Positions 14,727 through 22,639 are shown, numbered from the stretch's first letter. The stretch is DNA of 29,692 nt from SVQP01 sp045650025 (GCA_045650025.1 JAZRQR010000081.1:1-29692); one strand, 5' to 3'. Translations and numbers: made by a program. Notes: generated by a model from the letters alone, not told the origin.

Positions 14727-14765
14727 GAGATTTGTCTGCGGACTTTGTAAATAATTTGCGTATAA

Positions 14766-15509
14766 TTATCGCCCGAGCCATGCAAGTGCCATGCTGATGG
14801 CGTACAGCACTACCAGATGTGCGGGATAAAAAATGTAAAAGAAGTATTTGAGCTTGTATTTGCCGGGCTTGCCATTGTACAGCGTAATCGGTATTAGCGC
14901 CAAAAGCGACCAGATACGCGGTGTGGGCGCGCCCTCAAAATTACAGGAAAGCATTGCTATGCCGAGGTATGGACCGAGAAGCTTTGTCCTGCGCGAGCTG
15001 TAGCCCAGATATACCAGCACGGGGAAGAGCACACCTGTCATGCCGTAATCAATGGTGATAGCACGGCTGAGTAGCCAAATGCCCGCCAGCGCACCGCCAA
15101 ACAGCAGGGCGCACAAGGTCACTGCAGCCGGGCGCGGCAGTGTGTGTTTGAAAAGGCGTTCCCAAAGAGAGCAAATGGGGTTTTTCTGCTTTTGGCAGGC
15201 GCAAAGCAATGCGTCCGTGAGAAAAAGCAGCAGGATCGAGAGTGAAAAGGTGATCAGAATGCCCAGATACGGATCAGCGGATACAAAAAAGTAGACGACT
15301 TGGCAAACAGCACCCAGCACGAAAATGCGCAGGAAGTATTTGATGCGGTTGCGCGTGTGGCGAAAGCCTTCTGCAATGCAGAGCGCGTAGAGCGGAAACG
15401 CCAGTCTACCCACAATGCGCAGCCACAGCACGTCCGGAAACAGGATCATGCCTGTGTGATCGAGCAGCATGGATGCCGCGGCGATCAGTTTGATTACAAA
15501 AATCGACAA
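14766..15509 (-). CDS. TraX-family integral membrane protein
   Basis: The protein has 247 residues and about seven membrane segments. The N-terminal IKLIAAASMLLDHTGMILFP and RIVGRLAFPLYALCIAEGFRHT with the later YFLRIF are the recognisable signature of the TraX family. The F-pilin acetyltransferase TraX is the founder; chromosomal homologues in Firmicutes are common and of unknown substrate. The start is TTG at 15509, supported by AAAGGAGGT at 15517-15525, 7 nt upstream; no in-frame ATG fits better. It may read on into the LRR gene region since no terminator is seen between them. Confidence 0.85.
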   Translation of the reverse strand: MSIFVIKLIAAASMLLDHTGMILFPDVLWLRIVGRLAFPLYALCIAEGFRHTRNRIKYFLRIFVLGAVCQVVYFFVSADPYLGILITFSLSILLLFLTDALLCACQKQKNPICSLWERLFKHTLPRPAAVTLCALLFGGALAGIWLLSRAITIDYGMTGVLFPVLVYLGYSSRRTKLLGPYLGIAMLSCNFEGAPTPRIWSLLALIPITLYNGKPGKYKLKYFFYIFYPAHLVVLYAISMALAWLGR

Positions 15510-15538
15510 GTTCCGTACCTCCTTTCGCGTGATACCCT

Positions 15539-15567
15539 ATTATACCACAAAACTCGAATTTTGGCAA
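15539..15567 (-). promoter_or_regulatory. Promoter of the TraX-family gene
   Basis: On the minus strand TTGCCA (15567-15562), 17 nt, TATAAT (15544-15539). It is back-to-back with the plus-strand promoter at 15578, the two -35 boxes only 10 nt apart. Confidence 0.75.
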
Positions 15568-15577
15568 GCATAAATCC

Positions 15578-15607
15578 TTGACAAACCCACCTGTTTTATG
15601 GTAAAAT
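15578..15607 (+). promoter_or_regulatory. Promoter of the SGNH hydrolase gene
   Basis: TTGACA (15578-15583), 18 nt, TAAAAT (15602-15607). AGGAG at about 15625 precedes the ATG at 15642. Confidence 0.7.
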
Positions 15608-15641
15608 CAAGCGAGAAACACATAGGAGCTAACATAGATCG

Positions 15642-16730
15642 ATGAAATTCAAGCAACTTTTGGAAAGCAAGGCATATCCCTTTTCGGGGGCGCCCGTGAT
15701 CGCATTTCTGGGCGATAGCGTGACGCACGGTGCATTTGAGTGCACGGATGGCGGCAGAGGCTGCACGTTTGATTTTGCGGCGGTGTACCATAATCGCCTG
15801 CGATTGATGATCTCGCAGAAATACGAGTGGATCCCCATCAGCATACTCAATGCAGGCGTGTCGGGTGACACGGCAGAGGGGGGGCTTGCCAGACTTGAGC
15901 GAGACGTGATTTCCCGTCGCCCCGACCTTTGCGTGGTGTGCTACGGACTCAATGACGTAAACGGCGAGCTGGAGACTTACCGGGATAGCCTGCGCGGCAT
16001 TTTTGAAGCGCTTAAGGCAGCCGGGATCGAAACGCTGTTTTTAACGCCCAACATGCTTAATACGCGCGTGGGTGACGCGGTGCTGGACGAGCTGACCGTA
16101 TATGCGGAGACCACGGCAGCTATGCAGAACAGCGGCAAGATGGACGCATTTGTGGACGCGGCACGCGAGGTGGCATTTGAGTGCGGCGTGGCAGTTGCGG
16201 ACGGCTACGCCCTTTGGAAGCAGATGCACCAGAGCGGTATGGATATTACCGAGCTGCTGGCAAACGGCATCAATCATCCTTGCAGAGAGATGCACGGCAT
16301 GTTTGCCGAACTGCTTTACGAGAGCATTTTCGGCGCACTTTCCACCATGCCCGAGCCGGAGACCACTCCCGAAGCTGCCCCCGAGGAGGGCGAAGAGATC
16401 ACACCTTTGGAGTTTGATGACGAGGCAAAGCAGGACGCACCAATCGATGAAAGTTTTTGGTCGACCTTTTTTCAAAAAGGGCGCGGGTCAAGGGCAGAGC
16501 CCTCGTTGCTCGTCGCAACGAGCAACATCATCCTACGGCCTTTCTATTCGCGAAGCGAATTACTGGTTCATTTTCTTTGGCCTACTGCTCCAAAGAAAGA
16601 ACGGAAACGATTTTCTCGCGTAAAATCCCAACAAAACACAAGCGACCTTGCAGTCAAGGTCGCTTGCTTTTTATTTTTACTTATTTTTCGGGCAACTCCA
16701 GCGGCTCTACGTTCAAGTGCTGACCGTTGA
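15642..16730 (+). CDS. SGNH/GDSL-family hydrolase with repeat-derived C-terminal tail
   Basis: The open frame has 362 codons. Residues 1-230 are an SGNH-fold esterase/lipase: block I FLGDS with Ser26 as nucleophile, block III YGLND and a C-terminal NHP with the expected catalytic His. The family deacylates sugars, lipids or peptides. An acidic, Pro-rich linker follows (residues about 230-268). From about residue 270 (base 16450) the frame is translated hairpin repeat, then passes through a rho-independent terminator and overlaps the convergent beta-propeller gene by 50 bases. The tail is therefore unlikely to be native; the ancestral stop appears to have been lost by repeat insertion. No signal peptide is present, so the enzyme should be cytoplasmic. 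Confidence 0.8.
   Translation: MKFKQLLESKAYPFSGAPVIAFLGDSVTHGAFECTDGGRGCTFDFAAVYHNRLRLMISQKYEWIPISILNAGVSGDTAEGGLARLERDVISRRPDLCVVCYGLNDVNGELETYRDSLRGIFEALKAAGIETLFLTPNMLNTRVGDAVLDELTVYAETTAAMQNSGKMDAFVDAAREVAFECGVAVADGYALWKQMHQSGMDITELLANGINHPCREMHGMFAELLYESIFGALSTMPEPETTPEAAPEEGEEITPLEFDDEAKQDAPIDESFWSTFFQKGRGSRAEPSLLVATSNIILRPFYSRSELLVHFLWPTAPKKERKRFSRVKSQQNTSDLAVKVACFLFLLIFRATPAALRSSADR
16450..16600. repeat. Chain-of-hairpins interspersed repeat inside the SGNH reading frame
   Basis: Five consecutive short inverted repeats are visible: 16462-16483 (CGACCTTTTT/AAAAAGGGCG), 16491-16503 (AGGGC/GCCCT), 16505-16526 (GTTGCTCGT/ACGAGCAAC, perfect), 16546-16560 (ATTCGC/GCGAAT) and 16572-16598 (TTTCTTTGG/CCAAAGAAA). 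I recall similar sequence as common interspersed repeats in clostridial genomes, but could not check. It is positioned at the 3' end of a gene and translated as its tail. Confidence 0.75.
16640..16675 (+). terminator. Terminator between convergent genes
   Basis: AAGCGACCTTG (16640-16650), loop CAGT, CAAGGTCGCTT (16655-16665) is a perfect 11-bp stem followed by GCTTTTTATTTTT. It lies inside the open frame of the SGNH gene, which argues that the frame should have ended before it. Confidence 0.88.
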
Positions 16731-18639
16731 GCACGTAGTAATATCCGTCGATATACACGCCGCGCATTTCATCCAGAGCGTAGTTACCCGTGTATTCCAA
16801 GTGCAATACCTCGATGAGATTCTCACCGTCAAAGTGCAGTACGATATAGCCGTAGCGGTAATTGTCCCACTTGTAAACGCCGTCGCCCAGTTCGATCTTA
16901 TCCCAAGTGTGAATGCCCATGCCGATCAAGCCGTTTTCGCGGTCGATGTAGTAGCACTTATAGTCGGGATAATACTCCACAAAGGGACGCTCGTACTTGC
17001 AGTAGGAGTCCACGCCGGTCTCACCCTCGGTGTAGATCTCCAGCTTGAGCTTGTGCCACTCATCGCCCTCACCGATGCCCAAGAGATAACCCTCGGCAAA
17101 GTTGACAAGGCTGGTGGAAAAGCCTGCAATCGTGCCGGTTTCCTTGACCGTGATGCCCGAAAGATCGGAAAGGTCAAAGAAGAATACGGGGTCGGTTTGC
17201 TGCACAGCGGTGCAAACGTAGGCTTGCGTGCCGTCAAAGCGTGCCGAGCGTACCGTCTCACCCTTGGGCGCGAATTGCAGTACCGATGTAATGGGCTGCA
17301 TGGTGGCAAGGTCAATGACGTACAGGTTTGCGCTGGTGTTACCGGCGTTTGCAAGAGAAGAGCCAACGGTTGTCATCTCCATATTGGAGCTGACCCAGGA
17401 ATTGCTGTACGTTCTCTTCACACCTTCGCTGGTAGTAGTCACCACGCGCAAGGTGTTCTGGTATTCGTCCATGCTGTACTGATCCAGCACGTATCCGTCC
17501 ACGATGACGGAGCCGCGCTTACAGAAGCCGTCCGCACCGTAGGAAATGCAGGAAATCTCGCTGACCGTTTTGTAGGGCGTTCCGCCACCGACGGTCTGTC
17601 CGTACTCGGTGTACTGACGGGTCGCGTAGATCGCACTCTCGGACACGTACACGTCCTGTGAGTAGGAAAGGTAAGCGGCGGTGTCCTTGATCTCGGTGCC
17701 GATATCGTTCATCAGCAGCATGACCGTGTAGCTTGCGTTGCTGACGGTATCGGGGCAAACGATGTTGTCGGAGGTGATGAACTGCATCTCGCCGTTCTGC
17801 TCCACGCCGGGGATATATGCTTGGGTGTCGTCAAAATCGACCTTGCTTCTGCATCGCATGGTGGTCATGACCAAAAGTCCGTGCTCGGTCAGACGGGAGG
17901 AGAGGTAAGAGCCGGAAACGTCCACGTTGGAAATTTCCTTGACGCTTGCAGGATCACTGACGTCCAGCGTCACGATCTTGACGTAAGGGGAGTAGGTGTC
18001 CTTGGTTCTGTCCGTATAGTGGCACAGAACGGTCACGGTAGAGCAATCCTTGGAGAGGAAAAATTCCTCGGTGTAAAGATCGGCAAGACCGTACCGGCGC
18101 AGGTTGGTGTGGCTGATCAGCTCACTTTGCTCGCCTGCGATGCTGTAAATGTACAGCTGCTCGTCGGCAAGGTAATAGATGTGCGTATCGCTGCGCTTGA
18201 TCAGGTCAGCCTCAATCACGCCGGCAACCTGGTTATCGGTGACCTCCTGGTAATTGCCGCCGTTTGCGCCGTTTACTGCGCCATCAGTTGCTCCGGGAGC
18301 CATGCTCTCCATTTTACTGAACAGGGTGGAGGGCAGCTTCAGCAGCAGCTCTGCAGTGTTCTTGTACTTGGGCGGCTCGTAGTAATACTCGTTGAGCTTT
18401 TGGATGACGCCGTAGTATTCGCTGTCCGCGTATTTTTCCACGGAGGGCGGAGTGGTTTTATAGGGGATGAAGAGTGCAAACGTGCCCAAGAGCAGTACAA
18501 AGCACAGGCAAGCGGCAAGAATTGCCAGCATGCGCGTGGGCTTTGCCGAGCGTTTGCGCACAGCCCCCGTGGGTGCGGCTTCTAAGACGAACTTGTCGTC
18601 CACGCCGCCAAGCGACTGTAACCATTGTTTCTTTTTCAT
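16681..18639 (-). CDS. Membrane-anchored beta-propeller protein, likely anti-sigma partner
   Basis: The protein has 652 residues. Residues 1-35 are cytoplasmic and include WLQSLGGVDDKFVLEAAP, the kind of short head seen in products encoded just after ECF sigma genes in Clostridia. One membrane segment spans residues about 37-59. The large outer part (about 100-650) shows repeated beta-strand blades typical of the secreted beta-propeller domain family (DUF/PF09826 type): SDTHIYYLADEQLYIYSI, LTEHGLLVMTTMR, RSARFDGTQAYVCTAVQ, LLGIGEGDE. The start ATG at 18639 overlaps the sigma gene stop in ATGA. A longer frame to 18765 is rejected. Sigma binding by the head is inference; the propeller would be the sensor outside the cell. 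Confidence 0.8.
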   Translation of the reverse strand: MKKKQWLQSLGGVDDKFVLEAAPTGAVRKRSAKPTRMLAILAACLCFVLLLGTFALFIPYKTTPPSVEKYADSEYYGVIQKLNEYYYEPPKYKNTAELLLKLPSTLFSKMESMAPGATDGAVNGANGGNYQEVTDNQVAGVIEADLIKRSDTHIYYLADEQLYIYSIAGEQSELISHTNLRRYGLADLYTEEFFLSKDCSTVTVLCHYTDRTKDTYSPYVKIVTLDVSDPASVKEISNVDVSGSYLSSRLTEHGLLVMTTMRCRSKVDFDDTQAYIPGVEQNGEMQFITSDNIVCPDTVSNASYTVMLLMNDIGTEIKDTAAYLSYSQDVYVSESAIYATRQYTEYGQTVGGGTPYKTVSEISCISYGADGFCKRGSVIVDGYVLDQYSMDEYQNTLRVVTTTSEGVKRTYSNSWVSSNMEMTTVGSSLANAGNTSANLYVIDLATMQPITSVLQFAPKGETVRSARFDGTQAYVCTAVQQTDPVFFFDLSDLSGITVKETGTIAGFSTSLVNFAEGYLLGIGEGDEWHKLKLEIYTEGETGVDSYCKYERPFVEYYPDYKCYYIDRENGLIGMGIHTWDKIELGDGVYKWDNYRYGYIVLHFDGENLIEVLHLEYTGNYALDEMRGVYIDGYYYVLNGQHLNVEPLELPEK

Positions 18640-19187
18640 ATATCGATCCCTTCTTTCTCTAAGTAGTCCTTGAAGGACCTGCGTGTACGGTGCAGAATGA
18701 CCTTGACGTTGGCAGGGGACAGCCCCGCTTCTGCGGCGATCTGCTCGATGGTGCAGAGATACCAATACCGCTGCAAAAATACCGTGCGCGATTTTTCGGG
18801 CAGCTTTGCAAGAAAGCCGTTGATAGCGGCATGCAGAGCACTCTGATCGGCAAGGCTTGGCTCATCCGAGGGAATGCATTGCCAGTATTCGTCCGCAATT
18901 TGATCTACCTCGCTTCCGCGCTTGAGCGTGCGCTCAAAATCGTAGCGGTCAAGGGCAAGGTTGCGCGTGATTTTGCCAAGGAATGCTTGCAACAGTGTCG
19001 GACGCTCGGGCGGCATGGCATTCCACGCACGCACCCAGGTGTCGTTGACGCATTCCTCGGCATCCTCCTTGGAATGCAGGATGTGATCGGCAATACGGTA
19101 GCAATATTTTCCGTATTTTTGTTCTGACTGTGCAATCGCTGCTTCGGAGCGCTCCCAGTACAGGGCAACGATTGTTTTATCGTCCAC
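18636..19187 (-). CDS. ECF-type RNA polymerase sigma factor
   Basis: The protein has 183 residues, the normal ECF length. Region 2 contains DAEECVNDTWVRAWNAMPPERP, with the aromatic residues used in -10 recognition. Region 4 contains LPEKSRTVFLQRYWYLCTIEQIAAEAGLSPANVKVILHRTRRSFKDYL, a helix-turn-helix for the -35 element. The start is GTG at 19187 (VDDKTIVALYW), with AAAGGAGGTGG about 8 nt upstream; the longer open frame to 19295 runs through the promoter and is rejected. It is co-translated with the beta-propeller protein. An ECF-type promoter sits right upstream, so it probably drives its own operon. Confidence 0.93.
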   Translation of the reverse strand: MDDKTIVALYWERSEAAIAQSEQKYGKYCYRIADHILHSKEDAEECVNDTWVRAWNAMPPERPTLLQAFLGKITRNLALDRYDFERTLKRGSEVDQIADEYWQCIPSDEPSLADQSALHAAINGFLAKLPEKSRTVFLQRYWYLCTIEQIAAEAGLSPANVKVILHRTRRSFKDYLEKEGIDI

Positions 19188-19210
19188 GTTTGCCACCTCC
19201 TTTTGGTGTC

Positions 19211-19250
19211 CTTCACCTATATAGACGGGATCTGGTAGGGTTTGGTTACA
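19211..19250 (-). promoter_or_regulatory. ECF-sigma promoter of the sigma/beta-propeller operon, copy 3
   Basis: On the minus strand TGTAACC (19250-19244), a 16-nt spacer and CGTCTATATAGGTGAAG. The AAC -35 motif and CGTC-type -10 are typical of ECF promoters. This is the best of three copies in the window and the only one placed directly before a gene. Confidence 0.75.
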
Positions 19251-19278
19251 GGGAAAATGAAAAAAGTTGAATTTTTTT

Positions 19279-19382
19279 GTAGGGGAGGATATCATCCTCC
19301 CGCACGTAAACGGTTTATGATAGGATTATCCAAACGCCAATCCTATCTCTTTGCGTGCGGGAGGCTAATAGCCTCCCCTACA
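19279..19382. repeat. Nested palindromic repeat (MITE-like)
   Basis: The element is a set of nested inverted repeats: outer TGTAGGGGAGG (19279-19289) with CCTCCCCTACA (19372-19382); middle CCTCCCGCACG with CGTGCGGGAGG; inner GATAGGATT with AATCCTATC. The outer ends also form small hairpins with the middle arms (GGGAGG/CCTCCC). It fills the gap between the sigma operon and rlmH. The outer half is shared with the terminator at 10176-10225. Confidence 0.8.
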
Positions 19383-19393
19383 GATAAATGGGT

Positions 19394-19873
19394 TTACTTG
19401 TGATACGGCGTGCCCTTGATAATGGTCAGCGCGCGGTAGGTCGCCTCCAGCAAAATCACGCGCATGAGCTGATGCGGGAAAGTCAATGCCGAGACTGAAA
19501 GGCGCATATCGCACGCGCTCTTGACGCTTGGCGCAAGCCCGAACGACGAGCCGATGACCAAGACTACCTCGCTGTGGGTCTGCCCGATCTCCTCAAGCTT
19601 TGCCGCAAGCTGCTCCGAGGAGAGCTGCTTGCCCTCCACGCAAAGCGCGATCTTGTAAGCTCTTGGCGACATGTTTGCCAGGATCTGCTTGCCCTCCGCC
19701 TCCAGCGCGGCGTCAATTTCCTTTTGCGAGGGCTTGTCCGAGAGCTTGACCTCGGCTAAGTTGACCTCGGTGAACTTGCAGTATGCCCCCAGGCGTTTTT
19801 CGTATTCCTTGGCAGCCTCGCGCAGGTAAGACTCCTTGAGCGAGCCGATGGTGATCAGTTTTACGTTGAGCAT
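19394..19873 (-). CDS. rlmH: 23S rRNA pseudouridine-1915 N3-methyltransferase RlmH
   Basis: The protein has 159 residues, the family length. It matches RlmH (SPOUT methyltransferase) along its length: the N-terminal MLNVKLITIGSLKESYLREA, the central VVLVIGSSFGLAPSV (SAM-binding knot, usually IGGxxG), and the C-terminal LTFPHQLMRVILLEATYRA ... GTPYHK. The enzyme methylates N3 of a pseudouridine in helix 69 of 23S rRNA. The knot reads IGSSFG rather than the common IGGAYG, a mild variation. AGGAGG is just upstream of the ATG. It is separated by 169 nt of hairpin repeat from the metallo-hydrolase gene, so it may still be part of the abrB-galK transcript. Confidence 0.95.
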   Translation of the reverse strand: MLNVKLITIGSLKESYLREAAKEYEKRLGAYCKFTEVNLAEVKLSDKPSQKEIDAALEAEGKQILANMSPRAYKIALCVEGKQLSSEQLAAKLEEIGQTHSEVVLVIGSSFGLAPSVKSACDMRLSVSALTFPHQLMRVILLEATYRALTIIKGTPYHK

Positions 19874-19889
19874 ACGTCCTCCTTACGGT

Positions 19890-20068
19890 GCAATAAAAAT
19901 GAAAATTTGCAAGGCAAATTTTTACCGCAACGTTCCGCATTATGCGGAACATTTCACTCACGTGCAGCGTGAATTTCACTTTTGCAAAGCAAAAATTTCA
20001 CATTTCGCCCTGCGGCGAAATATTTCATTGCACGTAAGTTGGTTACGGAAGTAACCAACTTACGTGCA
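19890..20068. repeat. Chain-of-hairpins repeat, reaching into the metallo-hydrolase 3' end
   Basis: Six short inverted repeats follow one another, mostly separated by ATTTCAC-like linkers: 19902-19922 (AAAATTTGC/GCAAATTTT), 19932-19950 (GTTCCGCA/TGCGGAAC), 19958-19972 (TCACG/CGTGA), 19980-19994 (TTTTGC/GCAAAA), 20002-20021 (ATTTCGCC/GGCGAAAT) and a perfect 18-bp stem at 20029-20068 (arm TGCACGTAAGTTGGTTAC, loop GGAA). The last stem holds the stop codon and final residues of the metallo-hydrolase gene. Confidence 0.88.
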
Positions 20069-20831
20069 CGGGATCCGCTACACGCAAGTTGAATTCCTTA
20101 TCGCCAATGGCGCAAAACGTCTCGTGGAACGCAAGACGCGGCGTGTTGTTCTGCTCGCTCAGATGCGCCAGCAGAATGTTTTTGGTGCCGCTTGCATACA
20201 GCTGTGCGGCAAGGGCGGCGCAATCCTCGTTGGACAAGTGCCCTTTGTTTGAACGAATGCGCAGCTTGAGATCATACGGGTAAGGGCCGTCCATGAGCAT
20301 GTCAGGGTCGTGATTGGATTCCAGCACCACGCTCTCGCATCCCAGTAAATTCTCTAAAATTTCGGGCGTGACGTAGCCAATGTCGGTGGCATACGCAATC
20401 GCGGTCGGCGTCTCGCCCTCCAGCGTAATGCGGTAGCCTACCGAGGCGCGGCTGTCGTGCGGGGTCTTGAATGCCTGCACGGTCGCGTCACCAATGCATA
20501 CGCGGCAGGATGCCGCGTCGGGATATACGTGCAGCAGCTCGCCAAGGTGCGGTGCGCTCCCGAAAATGCGCTCGGCGCTCGCTCTTTGCACGTAAATGGG
20601 CAAGGGATGGTGCTTGCAGAACACCGAAAGCGCGTCAATATGGTCGCGGTGCTCGTGCGTGATAAACACCGCGTTCAATTCATCGGGCGAAACCCCGATC
20701 TCGGCAAGCGCCGCGCAGACCGCGCGGCAGTTCTTGCCCATATCGATCAGAAATTTTGCCCCGGGCGTTTCTATATAGGTGCAGTTGCCCTTGGAGCCTG
20801 AAAACAGGGTACAGATACGGTAATTTGTCAT
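20043..20831 (-). CDS. MBL-fold metallo-hydrolase, YycJ/WalJ type
   Basis: The protein has 262 residues. It begins CTLFSGSKGNCTYIETPGAKFLIDMG, the characteristic start of YycJ-type metallo-beta-lactamase-fold proteins. The zinc motif THEHRDH gives His59, His61, Asp63 and His64. Later TPHDSRASVGYRI and LESNHDPDML carry further ligands. YycJ proteins have been linked to exonuclease activity and cell-wall or DNA-repair stress, but no WalKR genes are here, so I leave the symbol blank. The final residues (VHVSWLLP) are encoded by the inverted repeat at 20029-20068, which also supplies the stop. It starts 2 nt after the stop of the upstream membrane-protein gene. Confidence 0.9.
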   Translation of the reverse strand: MTNYRICTLFSGSKGNCTYIETPGAKFLIDMGKNCRAVCAALAEIGVSPDELNAVFITHEHRDHIDALSVFCKHHPLPIYVQRASAERIFGSAPHLGELLHVYPDAASCRVCIGDATVQAFKTPHDSRASVGYRITLEGETPTAIAYATDIGYVTPEILENLLGCESVVLESNHDPDMLMDGPYPYDLKLRIRSNKGHLSNEDCAALAAQLYASGTKNILLAHLSEQNNTPRLAFHETFCAIGDKEFNLRVADPVHVSWLLP

Positions 20832-20833
20832 GC

Positions 20834-21322
20834 TTATGCACCGAGAGCGCCGCCAAACAGCGTGGGAATGGCGGTCAGGATCAAAAAGTCAATGGCAAGC
20901 GGTACAAACAAGGTGAAGAGTACCACGATCATCCATTTGGATTTGCGCTTGCGGTCTGCACCGTTCTGAATGAAATCCGCCTTTTCCTGCTCGCTCATGG
21001 TGTCGGGCAGCATTTGGGGCGTGATGTTGTCGCGTGTGAACGCGCGGTTGTAAATAATGTAGGCTGCCAGAAAGATTGCGCCTGCTGCTGCGTATAGTAC
21101 GGGCACGCCCATGCCAAGGATCTGCGCCGCAATTAAGTATTCCATGTGCTCGGAGAGCGAAATCATGAAAAAGTAGAACAGCGTGGATGCCGAGGAGCAG
21201 CCCAGCACCAGCCCGAACAGCAGCTTTTGCTGTTTGGTGGCGGGCTTTTTTTCACGCGGCTCGCGCGGCTTTTGCGGCTGATCGGGCAGCATGGGGGATT
21301 GGTTCCTTTGGAAAAATGCCAT
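20834..21322 (-). CDS. Small membrane protein with three membrane segments
   Basis: The protein has 162 residues. A basic, proline-rich N-terminal tail (residues 1-32, PQKPREPREKKPATKQQK) is followed by three hydrophobic segments at about residues 33-53, 62-83 and 130-155. No family recognised. The start at 21322 is chosen because GGAGG (21330-21334) lies 7 nt upstream; it overlaps the last codons of galK. The longer open frame to 21385 is a shadow inside galK. It lies between galK and the metallo-hydrolase gene with almost no gaps, so it is one operon. Confidence 0.75.
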   Translation of the reverse strand: MAFFQRNQSPMLPDQPQKPREPREKKPATKQQKLLFGLVLGCSSASTLFYFFMISLSEHMEYLIAAQILGMGVPVLYAAAGAIFLAAYIIYNRAFTRDNITPQMLPDTMSEQEKADFIQNGADRKRKSKWMIVVLFTLFVPLAIDFLILTAIPTLFGGALGA

Positions 21323-21336
21323 GCTCAAGCCTCCGC

Positions 21337-22620
21337 TTACGCGATCCTGCACGCGCCTACCTGGCGGATGTGCAGGGGCAGGCATGCGCCCGCGCCAAAC
21401 GCGCTATCCATGGCTGCGCGGAATTCCTCCACCAGCTCCATGGGCACGAACGCCTGAATGGTGCCGGCAAAGCCGCCACCGTGTACGCGCCAAGCCGCTC
21501 TCTTGCCGCTAAGCACCTGCTCGGCAAGGCAAAGCGCCAGGGAAAGCCCCTGCTCATGGGGCGCCTTGGTGGTGTAAATGTTCTGCAGATAGCAGAAGGA
21601 GGACTGCCCCGACGCGCAAACGTGCGAGAGGAATGCGTCCAGATCGTCGTGCATCAGCGCATCGGTCTGCGCCAGCACGCGCTCGTTTTCTGCAAAGAAG
21701 TGCATCGCGCGCAGCACGGCACGGTCGCCAAGCGTTGCGCGCAGGGCGGGAATGGCAGCCACAACGTCGGCTTTGTTCACCTCGCGCAGCACCTTCTTGC
21801 CAAAGTGTGCGGCAACCGCCTTCATCTCGGCGGGAATGGAAGCGTAATCGTCGGTCAGGTCTGCGTGGTTGCCGCCCGTGTTGACGATGCAGAGCGCGTA
21901 GCCCGCTGCGGTAATATCAAAGGGCACGCCGCGGATGACGGGAGAGGCGGGATCTGCAAAATCAATAGCAACAATGCCGCCGTGTGCACAAGCCACCTGA
22001 TCCATCAGGCCGCAGGGCTTGCCGAAGAACAGATTTTCTGCCTTTTGCGACATCTTGGCGATCTCCACGTTGTCTACCTTGCCATCATTATATAAATGGT
22101 TGAGAATGTTACCGATCATGTCCTCAAAGGCAGCCGAGGAGGAAATGCCCGAGCCCTTGAGCACGGCGGAGGTGGTGTAGGCGTCAAAGCCGCCCGTGCA
22201 AAGACCGTTCTGCGCAAACTGTGCGCTCATGCCCGCAATAATGGATGCGGAGGTGACGTACATAGCAGGGTCGGGAGCAGTATAGGTGGAGAGGTTGACC
22301 TCGTCGGCAGGGAAGCCCTCGCTCTTGACGCGGATGACCTTGTCCTCGTTGGCAGATGCCACGGCAATAATATCCAGGTCAATGGATGCGGCAACCACGC
22401 AACCGAAGTTATGGTCGGTGTGGTTACCCGAAAGCTCGCTTCTGCCCGAAACCGAGAACAGGGCAACGTCACGGTCAGAGCCGTACAGCGCTGCAAATTC
22501 GTCCAGCGCCTTGGCATAGCGTGCCTGCTGAACAGAGGCGGCGTCCGCGCCGTAAACCTGGGCAAGTCTTGCGTTGAGCTCGCCCGCGCAAAGCGCGTTT
22601 TTCATAGCGGTCAGTTTCAT
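21337..22620 (-). CDS. galK: Galactokinase
   Basis: The protein has 427 residues, somewhat longer than the usual 380-400. It is a GHMP kinase: the substrate motif GRSELSGNHTDHNFG replaces the common GRxNLIGEHTDYN, and LKGSGISSSAAFE is the ATP-binding motif. VNTGGNHADLTDDYASIPAEM and the C-terminal GGGFAGTIQAFVP match the third GHMP motif. The enzyme phosphorylates galactose to galactose-1-phosphate in the cytoplasm, the entry to the Leloir pathway; galT and galE are not in the window. The His in place of Tyr in HTDHN and Ser-Gly for Ile-Gly are variations that could shift sugar preference. AAAGGAG is 8 nt upstream. Gap to abrB is 19 nt. Confidence 0.9.
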   Translation of the reverse strand: MKLTAMKNALCAGELNARLAQVYGADAASVQQARYAKALDEFAALYGSDRDVALFSVSGRSELSGNHTDHNFGCVVAASIDLDIIAVASANEDKVIRVKSEGFPADEVNLSTYTAPDPAMYVTSASIIAGMSAQFAQNGLCTGGFDAYTTSAVLKGSGISSSAAFEDMIGNILNHLYNDGKVDNVEIAKMSQKAENLFFGKPCGLMDQVACAHGGIVAIDFADPASPVIRGVPFDITAAGYALCIVNTGGNHADLTDDYASIPAEMKAVAAHFGKKVLREVNKADVVAAIPALRATLGDRAVLRAMHFFAENERVLAQTDALMHDDLDAFLSHVCASGQSSFCYLQNIYTTKAPHEQGLSLALCLAEQVLSGKRAAWRVHGGGFAGTIQAFVPMELVEEFRAAMDSAFGAGACLPLHIRQVGACRIA

Positions 22621-22639
22621 AGTACAGTCTCCTTTCGCC

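Noticed and set aside
18640..18765. Longer N-terminus for the beta-propeller protein
   Set aside because: It overlaps the sigma gene out of frame. ATG at 18639 overlaps the sigma stop as expected for coupling and gives the MKKKQWLQSLGG head.
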